Source of the DNA: DATLAN01 sp035527455
Lineage (GTDB): Bacteria > Planctomycetota > Planctomycetia > Pirellulales > Thermoguttaceae
Assembly: GCA_035527455.1 (NCBI GenBank)
Contig: DATLAN010000331.1
Span: 1 to 5,367 of the forward strand
Direction of reading: 5' to 3'
DNA: 5,367 nt
Positions 1 through 5,096 of this stretch are shown here, piece by piece. Position 1 is the first letter of the stretch, and each line of letters opens with the position of its first letter. The translations under genes and the position numbers were made by a program. Under the pieces are notes generated by a model. That model searched no databases and was not told the origin of the DNA. It saw nothing but the letters and a program-made list of their open reading frames with translations.

Positions 1-605
1 CCCGAGGCGCCGGAATAGTAGCCCGCGCTCCGCGCCCATCCGCTGAAGTGGCCCTGGTAATCGACGACCGTGAATTCGGTGGCGAGATTCACCACGTAGG
101 CCGCGCCGGTCCATTCGAGAAGATAAGCCGTGGCGATTCCGCCGAGCGCCAGGGCGGTCTTCAGTTCGAACCGCAGCAGGTCCTCGGCCGGCGCGATGAT
201 TTCCCACCGGCCGCTCTGGGTGTTCCACGAGGCGGCGACCCACTCGCCGGACGCCATGATCGGCATCGGCAGGTAGTTGCCCAAAGCGTCCCGCAGCGCC
301 CGCGGATGGTAGATCGTCTGCTCGTTGCTGCGGTCCGTGTGGCCGTAGGTTTCGTCGCCCGGATGGTAGACGACCATCTTGGCGGTCGCGTACGGGGCTT
401 CGGTCGTTGTCTCCGGATAGGTCAGGTCGCCGGTCAACTCGAAGACCTGCACGGTCGCCTGCAATGGGGACGTGAACGATGGCCCGCCCGGCCCGCCGGT
501 CATGGCGCCCGGCACCGAAAGCTTTCCGAGGTCGTTGACCGTCTCGATCAAGCGGTTCTGCTGATCGGCGGAAAGCGGTTCTCCCTTGCGTACCGGATCG
601 AGCAT
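1..605 (-). CDS. Putative virion/tail-tip protein, N-terminal part, cut by the window edge
   Basis: The frame is open from an ATG at 605 to the left edge with no stop, giving the first 201 residues; the C-terminus is missing. The start lies 2 nt after the TAA of the upstream gene (TAACGATG), with only a G-run as a weak ribosome site, so coupled translation is likely. Residues 1-30 (MLDPVRKGEPLSADQQNRLI and onward) resemble a short N-terminal segment I remember from many phage structural proteins, with basic/Gly, LSA and an N-R-L helix. A Gly/Pro linker follows at 34-43 (AMTGGPGGPS). Residues 48-190 alternate hydrophobic and polar residues and hold many Tyr and Trp, as in beta-rich domains. 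There is no signal peptide, membrane segment or recognisable catalytic motif. Its place two genes after the tape measure suggests a tail-tip, baseplate or fibre protein. That role is inferred from order, not from a recognised domain. Confidence 0.75.
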   Translation of the reverse strand, partial: MLDPVRKGEPLSADQQNRLIETVNDLGKLSVPGAMTGGPGGPSFTSPLQATVQVFELTGDLTYPETTTEAPYATAKMVVYHPGDETYGHTDRSNEQTIYHPRALRDALGNYLPMPIMASGEWVAASWNTQSGRWEIIAPAEDLLRFELKTALALGGIATAYLLEWTGAAYVVNLATEFTVVDYQGHFSGWARSAGYYSGAS

Positions 606-607
606 CG

Positions 608-1495
608 TTACCCCGCGGCTACCAAGGGATGGATGGTGAAGAGCGTCATCAAATCGCCCGAGGCGTAGAGTGGATTGCCGTCGGCGTCGCCAATGTTCTG
701 CCACCCTTCGCTCCCGGGATCGGTGCGATACTCCCGCTGCCATGCTTCGGCGATGAACGAGCCGGCACCGTCGAACAACCGCCGCTCGCGGAAGGTATAG
801 GTGACCGCCCACATCTGCTTCAACCGGTCGAAGAACTCCGAGAGTAGATACTCGCGTTCGATCGTTGCGCCGTCGAACAGACAGCAGCCGGTCGGGATGC
901 CGAAGAATTCCGCATCGTTGACGTGATTGATCAGGCCGCGGATGGCCGCGATCGGCGGCTCGGGTACGCGGTGCCAGGTGATCTGATGGATGATCTCGGT
1001 CATCCGGTGGAAGTGTGCAAAATTCGCATCGGATGGCGGTTCATCGTCGGATGTCCATCGCAGGCCCATTCCGGGAATCACCTTGTTGGCCCCGGCGAAG
1101 TCCATCCGATAGGTGAGGTAGCCGACCTCCGGTTCGATGCCCTGCGTCGCATCGTCGGTGGGTAGCTCCTCCGTTTCCAGTTCGGTGACTTCGTAGGTAA
1201 CGATCAGCTTGGCGTAGCTCGCATAGGAATTGATCGCCGCGGTGGGATCGGCCAGGCTTACCGTCTCGATGTCATGGGTGAACGGCTCGGCCTTTACTCC
1301 CACGGCCGCCGCGCCGGGCACGTCCGGATAGGTCCATGGCCCGGTCCCTCCGTACGTGTAGGCGTTGCCGAGGATGGCTGCGACGGCGGCCCGACGAACG
1401 TCCCAGTCGACCAGGAACGTCCTGGTCCCGCGGAAACCCTTGCGGGAATCCTCTTCCTGGGGCGAGCCGGCCATTTCTTGATAGGTGATCGCCAT
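608..1495 (-). CDS. Conserved-looking phage protein of unknown function, distal tail/baseplate candidate
   Basis: This complete 295-residue ORF starts 3 nt after the tape measure stop (TGA-ACG-ATG). The stop is in the same frame, so no upstream start is possible without readthrough. I see no clear Shine-Dalgarno, so initiation is probably coupled to tape measure translation. I do not recognise the family. Residues 20-45 are a basic/aromatic segment (RKGFRGTRTFLVDWD) and a short helix. Residues 46-130 are Thr/Tyr-rich and beta-like with an acidic patch at 106-115. Residues 160-195 are mixed, with His/Trp (HFHRMTEIIHQITWH). Residues 199-212 hold a Cys pair (GIPTGCCLFDGA), and 217-240 look like a helix leading into beta strands. 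There is no membrane segment or secretion signal. In siphophages the gene after the tape measure often encodes the distal tail protein, so that is the leading guess. A minor tail protein or baseplate hub is also possible. Confidence 0.85.
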   Translation of the reverse strand: MAITYQEMAGSPQEEDSRKGFRGTRTFLVDWDVRRAAVAAILGNAYTYGGTGPWTYPDVPGAAAVGVKAEPFTHDIETVSLADPTAAINSYASYAKLIVTYEVTELETEELPTDDATQGIEPEVGYLTYRMDFAGANKVIPGMGLRWTSDDEPPSDANFAHFHRMTEIIHQITWHRVPEPPIAAIRGLINHVNDAEFFGIPTGCCLFDGATIEREYLLSEFFDRLKQMWAVTYTFRERRLFDGAGSFIAEAWQREYRTDPGSEGWQNIGDADGNPLYASGDLMTLFTIHPLVAAG

Positions 1496-1498
1496 CGT

Positions 1499-3370
1499 TC
1501 AATTCCAGATTGCCTGGGTCTCGTCGAGTTTCTTGTCGATGCTCTTGAGTACCTCGACCGAGTCCTTTTGTACTTCCAACTGCTGTTGAAGCTGCGAGGT
1601 CAACTGGCTGCCGATCGCATCCTTGAACGCCGCGCCGAAGAGATAGCCGGTGGCGCTCAGGCCGCCGCCCGCCCCGGCCTTGCCCAGTGCGGCCCGGGCC
1701 TCGCGCTCCATGTCGTTGATGCGCTCGATCGATCTTTCCTGCTGCGAGGTGATCGTCTGTCGGAAGGCGTTGAGATCCTCGATCCGCGTGGCTTCCAGTT
1801 CGGCCGCCTCCTTGGCCTTCTCCTCGGCCACGCCGATCGCCTCGCCCAGGGCCGTCACGGCCGCCGTGAAGGCGTTGAGCTGGTCCTGCATGATCTTGAC
1901 GCCGGGCGTCTCGCCGAGCCCCATTCCCTTGGCGTATTCCTGTTGCCGTTTCAGTCCGGCCTCGCGGGCGCTTTGTCCGATCGTAAGCTGCTCGAGCTTC
2001 AGACGTGCGTAGCCGAGATCCCCGCCCGTCGTCGCCCGCAGACCCTGTTCCTTCGTATAGGCGATGGCGTCGATCTGCTCCTTCCACGCGGCGCCGAGCC
2101 GGTTCCAGCCTTGCTCCGCTTGCGCGAGTGACGCCTCTCGTCGCGCCTCATTCCGTTTTTCGATTTCCTCGGCCCTCGAGGCCAACGCCTTCTTTTCCGC
2201 GCCCACGGCAGTTTCGCCGATGAACGCCGCGGTGGCACCGCCGGCCAGGGCCGCGGCGCCGAGCGGTACAGCCTTGGCGACCAAGGGCAACAACCGTGCC
2301 CCGACGCCCGGCAATGCGGCGGCCCGTCCGGCGGCGATGGCGGTCCCGGCCGGCGCCGCCCCGCGAAAGACCCTGGCCGCCGCGCCGCCGCCGGCCGCCA
2401 ATCCGCCGAGGGCCTCCGTGGCCATGGCCGCCTTCGACGCGGTAGCCAGCAACTGCATCCCGCGCACGAGCGCGAGCACGGCCCCGGTCAGCTTGGAGAC
2501 GACGACGATCGCCGCGGCTGCCTTCAAGGAAAAGAGCCCCCAATCGACGATCGCCTTCTTGGTTTCGGGTGATAGCTCCTTCCACCCCTGGAGCAGTTTG
2601 CGAACCTCGGCGATGACCGACTGGACGACCGGCATCAGCTCGTTGCCGAACTCGACGGCCAGGTCCTTCACGTCCGCCATCATCGCGCGGAACTGATTGG
2701 CCAGGGAATCGGCCGTACGCTCGGCATCGCCCTGGGCATCGGTAGTTCCTTTCAAAATCAGGTTTAATCGGGCCTGCACCTTCTGCATTTCCGTCGCGCC
2801 CTGTACTCCCTTGGCGATACCCATGTTCATCAATTCTTGTTTCAGCGTGGTCTCGGTAATGACGACGTTCAATCGCCGTACTGCCTCATGGTTGCCGACC
2901 AGGGCAGAGGTAATCAAATTGACCGTCTCCGGCTCCTGGATGTTGTAGAAGCTGGCCGCGTCAATCGCCAATTGCGTCAGTACCCTACTGAGTTGTGCTG
3001 CCTCTTCGCGGGCATAGCCCAACGGAACAAAGGTGCCTTGGAATTGGGCCATGTACCCGGCGATGTCGTACTGGCTCCGCTTCACCCGCGTGGCCAATTC
3101 CTCAGCCCACTGCATGGCCGCCCCGGAACCATCTTTGAAGACCGCGTTGAACTTGGACATGGATTCCTCCACGTCCGACGCCACCTTCATAATGCCAATG
3201 ATGGCCCCAGTCCCGACCAGCAAAAACATCTGGGCCTTACGGGCCGCGGCGTCCAAGGCGCCCTGCATGGAGATCAGCGATTGATGAATGCCGCCCATCT
3301 TCGTGCGGAACTCCCGATCCCGCAGATCGAGCGTGGCGTAGGCTTCAGCGAATTCGAACTGATTGAGCAT
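1499..3370 (-). CDS. Phage tail tape measure protein (TP901-like core)
   Basis: This 623-residue protein sets tail length and is packed inside the tail tube before ejection. The N-terminal region (1-45) reads as amphipathic helix. A hydrophobic segment at 48-62 (MFLLVGTGAIIGIMK) precedes a region (about 64-260) like the TP901-type tape measure core: VEESMSKFNAVF at 67-78, then long Ala/Gln/Glu helices. A second hydrophobic stretch lies at 283-305 (AAAAIVVVSKLTGAVLALV). Residues 320-390 are an Ala/Gly-rich, weakly hydrophobic stretch. Residues 391-565 are highly charged coiled-coil-like helix, and 588-620 are a Gln/Lys/Leu helix. No lytic transglycosylase or peptidase domain is visible. It is short for the family; at the usual rule of about 0.15 nm per residue it would suit a tail near 90 nm. 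The start is fixed by an in-frame TGA at 3379-3377, two codons before the ATG. The gene begins inside the last 26 nt of the frameshifted chaperone frame, as is typical. Confidence 0.92.
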   Translation of the reverse strand: MLNQFEFAEAYATLDLRDREFRTKMGGIHQSLISMQGALDAAARKAQMFLLVGTGAIIGIMKVASDVEESMSKFNAVFKDGSGAAMQWAEELATRVKRSQYDIAGYMAQFQGTFVPLGYAREEAAQLSRVLTQLAIDAASFYNIQEPETVNLITSALVGNHEAVRRLNVVITETTLKQELMNMGIAKGVQGATEMQKVQARLNLILKGTTDAQGDAERTADSLANQFRAMMADVKDLAVEFGNELMPVVQSVIAEVRKLLQGWKELSPETKKAIVDWGLFSLKAAAAIVVVSKLTGAVLALVRGMQLLATASKAAMATEALGGLAAGGGAAARVFRGAAPAGTAIAAGRAAALPGVGARLLPLVAKAVPLGAAALAGGATAAFIGETAVGAEKKALASRAEEIEKRNEARREASLAQAEQGWNRLGAAWKEQIDAIAYTKEQGLRATTGGDLGYARLKLEQLTIGQSAREAGLKRQQEYAKGMGLGETPGVKIMQDQLNAFTAAVTALGEAIGVAEEKAKEAAELEATRIEDLNAFRQTITSQQERSIERINDMEREARAALGKAGAGGGLSATGYLFGAAFKDAIGSQLTSQLQQQLEVQKDSVEVLKSIDKKLDETQAIWN

Positions 3371-4147
3371 GACGCCTCACCATTTCTTCGATCCAGCCTG
3401 CCTTGTGCTCCTTGCACCGCCGGGCATAGTCCCGGGCTGCGGCGATTCCATGGATCCGAATATGTCCCGTCTTGTCCGGCTTGTCCTTCAGGGCGTCGAG
3501 CATCTGCGCGATCGTCAACCGTCCGATCTCTTCGTAGGTCCAGCGGTATCGTTGTCTGAGGGCAAAACACCATTCGGCCCAGGGGATCGGTCGGTCGGGG
3601 TCGTAGTCGTCTGGCCCGCTCGCGGCGGGCCCGATGGGTTTCCCTCCGGCAATCCTGCGAGCGCGGCCAGCACGCTTTGCAACAAACCCTCTTCGTGCTG
3701 CGAAGCGGCGGCGGCGATCTCGGACTCGGTCGCGTCGGGGAACCGCTGCTTGAGCTTGGCGTGGATCTCGGCCAGGTACTCGCGGCCCATCTGTTCGAAC
3801 AGTTCGGCCGCCTTCGCCTCGTCGATCTCCGACTGGTGCTTCCGCAGCGAGAGGTAGAACTGGTACTGGGCCCCTTCGTAGCTCGATTTCCACTGATCGA
3901 GTTCGCCGATCGTCACGAACTGGTCGCGGCGGGCGTCTTCGTACGCGCGCATGAACAGCTTCTCGGCGATCTCCGGCGAGGCGTTCGACGCCAGGCGGGT
4001 GGCCACGTCGATCGGATCGGCACGGCCGGACTTGATCCGCTGGGTGATCCGGGCCCAGTCGGCCGCGCCGAGCCGGGCCACCTGGTACTTTCGGCCGCCG
4101 ATCGTGATCTCGTCGGGCGTCGCCAGTAGTTCGGGGAGATCGGCCAT
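3345..4147 (-). CDS. Tail assembly chaperone, long form made by -1 frameshift (lambda GT-like)
   Basis: This is the predicted frameshift product. Residues 1-170 are read in the zero frame to the slippery GGGAAAC at 3644-3638. Then 97 residues are read in the -1 frame to the TGA at 3347-3345, giving 267 residues. The extension begins PIGPAASGPD. It has a Trp/Tyr/Arg-rich core (PIPWAEWCFALRQRYRWTYE) followed by EEIGRLTIAQMLDAL and a basic Lys/Arg tail, so it looks like a real folded domain. By contrast, the zero-frame alternative over the same DNA is Pro/Thr/Gly-rich. In lambda the G part binds the tape measure and the T part recruits tube subunits; I infer the same split here. The extension lacks an obvious ribosome site of its own, and its first in-frame ATG is 45 codons in, which argues against a separate gene. 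The 3' end overlaps the tape measure gene by 26 nt. The coordinates cover both frames, so a simple translation of the interval will not give the protein. Confidence 0.87.
3375..3381 (-). promoter_or_regulatory. Probable ribosome binding site of the tape measure gene
   Basis: The minus strand reads GGTGAGG four nt before the ATG at 3370. It is an imperfect match to the anti-Shine-Dalgarno with a short spacer, so it is a moderate site at best. It lies inside the -1 frame of the chaperone, so ribosomes that have frameshifted translate through it and terminate 23-25 nt past the tape measure start. This allows coupling between long-form synthesis and tape measure initiation. Confidence 0.5.
3515..4147 (-). 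CDS. Tail assembly chaperone, short form (lambda gpG-like)
   Basis: This 210-residue unshifted product is encoded between the tube gene and the tape measure gene, the standard place of the siphophage tail chaperone. Residues 1-27 form a short beta-like N-terminus (EITIGGRKYQVARLG). Residues 28-160 are mostly charged helices with many Glu, Gln, Arg and Ala, ending in HEEGLLQSVLAALAGLPEGN. After residue 170 the sequence turns to a 40-residue low-complexity Pro/Thr/Ser/Gly tail, consistent with a frame that is not selected for folding. The ATG overlaps the tube-gene stop as TGATG. A GGAGG at 4160-4164 lies 12 nt upstream, a long spacing, so coupling probably helps. In lambda the short form is made in large excess over the frameshifted form; the ratio cannot be read from this sequence. 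Assignment rests on position, the phased slippery site and the open -1 frame, not on a residue-level family match. Confidence 0.87.
   Translation of the reverse strand: MADLPELLATPDEITIGGRKYQVARLGAADWARITQRIKSGRADPIDVATRLASNASPEIAEKLFMRAYEDARRDQFVTIGELDQWKSSYEGAQYQFYLSLRKHQSEIDEAKAAELFEQMGREYLAEIHAKLKQRFPDATESEIAAAASQHEEGLLQSVLAALAGLPEGNPSGPPRAGQTTTTPTDRSPGPNGVLPSDNDTAGPTKRSDG
3613..3631 (-). promoter_or_regulatory. Frameshift-stimulating hairpin downstream of the slippery site
   Basis: On the mRNA strand GGCCCGC (3631-3625) pairs perfectly with GCGGGCC (3619-3613) around the 5-nt loop CGCGA. This makes a 7-bp stem of only G-C pairs. It begins 6 nt after the last base of the heptamer, inside the spacing usual for stimulatory structures. 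I see no loop complement close downstream, so a simple stem-loop is more likely than a pseudoknot. The region is GC-rich, so chance stems are not rare, but exact pairing at the right distance supports function. Confidence 0.7.
3638..3644 (-). promoter_or_regulatory. Slippery heptamer GGGAAAC for programmed -1 frameshifting
   Basis: The minus strand reads GAG GGA AAC in the zero frame at codons 168-170, so the heptamer has the exact X XXY YYZ phase (G GGA AAC to GGG AAA). Lambda G/GT uses the close relative GGGAAAG. After slippage the next codon is CCC at 3638-3636, leading into the open -1 frame. An upstream CAGGA at 3657-3653, 8 nt before the heptamer, could act as an internal Shine-Dalgarno-like stimulator as in dnaX, but this is speculative. 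Confidence 0.88.
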
Positions 4148-4563
4148 CAGGACCCGGAGCCTCCGCCGGTCGAGATCAGCACGCCGTACGCCACGATCGC
4201 ACCGGTACCGCTGAATGCAATCGGAACCGTGATCCCCGCGCCGTCGTTGATATCCACGTCGACGGCGATCGAGTCGATGATCACGGGGACTACGTAGTAG
4301 TTGAGGCCCGTGTCGTCGACGTGCAGATGCAGCGTCACGGCATCCCCTTCATCGAACGGTACGACCAGGACGCTGTCGAGTTTGAGGTCGAACGAGCCGT
4401 TGCAATCCTTGACACCGGCAACGCGGGTCTTGGACCCGCCGCTGTCGTTGGTAGCGAAGGCCGGGTTGTTGCTCGTTTTGGTCAGCTTCCAATTGCTGAT
4501 CGGGTTGACCGGATTGCCGGACGTGTCCAGAATCGTTCCCGTTTTCCCGCTGATATAGGCCAT
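4147..4563 (-). CDS. Putative major tail tube protein
   Basis: This is a small complete protein of 138 residues starting MAYISGKTGT. The layout resembles siphophage tail tube subunits: an N-terminal beta hairpin with a Trp at 25 (ISNWKLTK), then a Ser/Gly segment (NDSGGSKTRVAGVKDCNGSF, 39-58). Alternating beta strands follow at 60-105, with the phrase VPFDEGDAVTLHLHVDD at 68-84, then a further strand and a final hydrophobic strand (AIVAYGVLI, 122-130). It ends in a flexible GGGSGS. Tube subunits stack as hexameric rings around the tape measure and are needed in many copies. This fits the strong ribosome site and the position just before the chaperone and tape measure. It is shorter than lambda V, which carries an extra Ig-like domain absent here. 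The stop overlaps the next ATG as TGATG. A small head or tail decoration protein is the main alternative. Confidence 0.78.
   Translation of the reverse strand: MAYISGKTGTILDTSGNPVNPISNWKLTKTSNNPAFATNDSGGSKTRVAGVKDCNGSFDLKLDSVLVVPFDEGDAVTLHLHVDDTGLNYYVVPVIIDSIAVDVDINDGAGITVPIAFSGTGAIVAYGVLISTGGGSGS
4149..4158 (-). repeat. Copy 2 of a 10-bp direct repeat coding for a Ser-Gly-Ser C-terminus
   Basis: TCCGGGTCCT is identical to the copy at 4590-4599. Here it ends the tail tube-like gene (GGGSGS, then TGA). A GGAGG just upstream, within the Gly codons, may also serve as a distant ribosome site for the chaperone gene. Confidence 0.6.
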
Positions 4564-4570
4564 GTGCGCG

Positions 4571-4580
4571 CCTCCTTCTC
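4571..4580 (-). promoter_or_regulatory. Strong Shine-Dalgarno of the tail tube gene
   Basis: The minus strand reads GAGAAGGAGG, containing AAGGAGG, 7 nt before the ATG at 4563. It is the best ribosome site in the window and sits in its longest intergenic gap (24 nt). It fits a product needed in high copy number and decides the MAYIS start. Confidence 0.85.
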
Positions 4581-4587
4581 GTGTGTG

Positions 4588-5094
4588 CTAGGACCCGGAA
4601 CCACCCAGGGTGATCGTTCCAATGATTGCGATCGAATAGGTCACGTCGCCACCCGAGGCGGCGACCTTGAGATCCTTGTTGCTGCTGTCCACCGACCAGC
4701 CGCCCACGCGATTGGCCAGCAGCAGCGGGCTGTCCGGCGGCACTTTGACGATGTCGCCATCGGCGCCGAATGGTTCCGACCATTCGTCACTGCCGTCGGC
4801 GCCAACGACCAGCGTTCCGCCGGTGGTCGAGGTGACGACGATCAACACGGCCTTGACCAGGTAAAACAGGTGGGTGATCGTTTCGCCCAGCACGGTCCGC
4901 GTCAACGCGGTCAGGTCGTAGGTGGTCGAGTTGCCGCTGGTCAGCGTGACGGCCTCGTCGTGCCAGACGACGTTTGCCTCGTTGTCGTCGTCGCCGTCCG
5001 TGAATGCCTTGGCATACCGCAGATCATCCTTGTCGAGCGCGCCGTCGTTGAAGTTCCACTCCAGCATGGCGGCGAGCTTGGCGGAGAAACTCAT
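4588..5094 (-). CDS. Beta-rich phage structural protein of unknown role, between terminator and tube
   Basis: This 168-residue protein starts at the ATG at 5094, two nt after the stop of the terminator-like gene. A longer in-frame start at 5184 exists but would overlap that gene by about 90 nt and adds an Arg-rich, shadow-like stretch, so it is rejected. Order of features: MSFSAKLAAMLEWNF at 1-15; an acidic loop (TDGDDDNEANVVWHDE, 32-47); a Thr/Ser-rich strand with YDLTAL (59-64); hydrophobic strands HLFYLVKAVLIVVTSTT (75-91) and GTLVVGA (93-99); GDIVKVPPDSPLLLA (113-127); and C-terminal VTYSIAIIGTI (151-161) followed by GGSGS. The combination of NxxxVWHD, an NTS-like Thr/Ser turn, LxVG and PGG/PPDSP-L-L reminds me of a family of small uncharacterised proteins in phage structural modules, but I cannot name it. 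It could be a second tube-like, decoration or fibre-attachment protein. There is no signal peptide; the hydrophobic strands look buried rather than membrane-spanning. Confidence 0.85.
   Translation of the reverse strand: MSFSAKLAAMLEWNFNDGALDKDDLRYAKAFTDGDDDNEANVVWHDEAVTLTSGNSTTYDLTALTRTVLGETITHLFYLVKAVLIVVTSTTGGTLVVGADGSDEWSEPFGADGDIVKVPPDSPLLLANRVGGWSVDSSNKDLKVAASGGDVTYSIAIIGTITLGGSGS
4590..4599 (-). repeat. Copy 1 of a 10-bp direct repeat coding for a Ser-Gly-Ser C-terminus
   Basis: The minus strand reads TCCGGGTCCT across the last codons and the first base of the stop of the 168-residue gene. The same ten bases occur in the same phase at the end of the next gene (4149-4158). Both copies encode a Ser-Gly-Ser end after glycines. 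Confidence 0.6.
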
Positions 5095-5096
5095 GG

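Noticed and set aside
48..668. Plus-strand ORF of 206 residues near the left edge
   Set aside because: The minus strand is fully open from 605 to the edge with protein-like sequence and a coupled start. The plus frame is Arg/Gly-rich and crosses the minus-strand gene junction.
1272..2087. Minus-strand ORF of 271 residues in another frame of the tape measure and 295-residue genes
   Set aside because: Arg/Gly/Asp-rich frame shadow crossing the gene junction. The overlapping frames have domain-like sequence and sensible starts.
1274..2131. Long plus-strand ORF of 285 residues opposite the tape measure and 295-residue genes
   Set aside because: Antisense shadow in GC-rich DNA. It spans two well-supported minus-strand genes and their junction, has Arg/Leu/Gly-heavy composition and no domain-like pattern.
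2064..2696. Plus-strand ORF of 210 residues rich in Ala/Ser/Pro opposite the tape measure gene
   Set aside because: It mirrors the Ala/Gly-rich part of the tape measure gene on the other strand. The low-complexity composition explains the lack of stops.
3613..3631. The GC hairpin as a transcription terminator
   Set aside because: No T-run follows it on the mRNA strand, and it lies inside coding sequence of an operon that must continue into the tape measure gene.
3639..3893. Upstream part of the -1 frame ORF (from an ATG at 3893) as an independent gene start
   Set aside because: Before the slippery site this frame is Arg/Pro-rich and lies under the well-formed helical part of the chaperone. 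Only the part after 3638 looks like protein.
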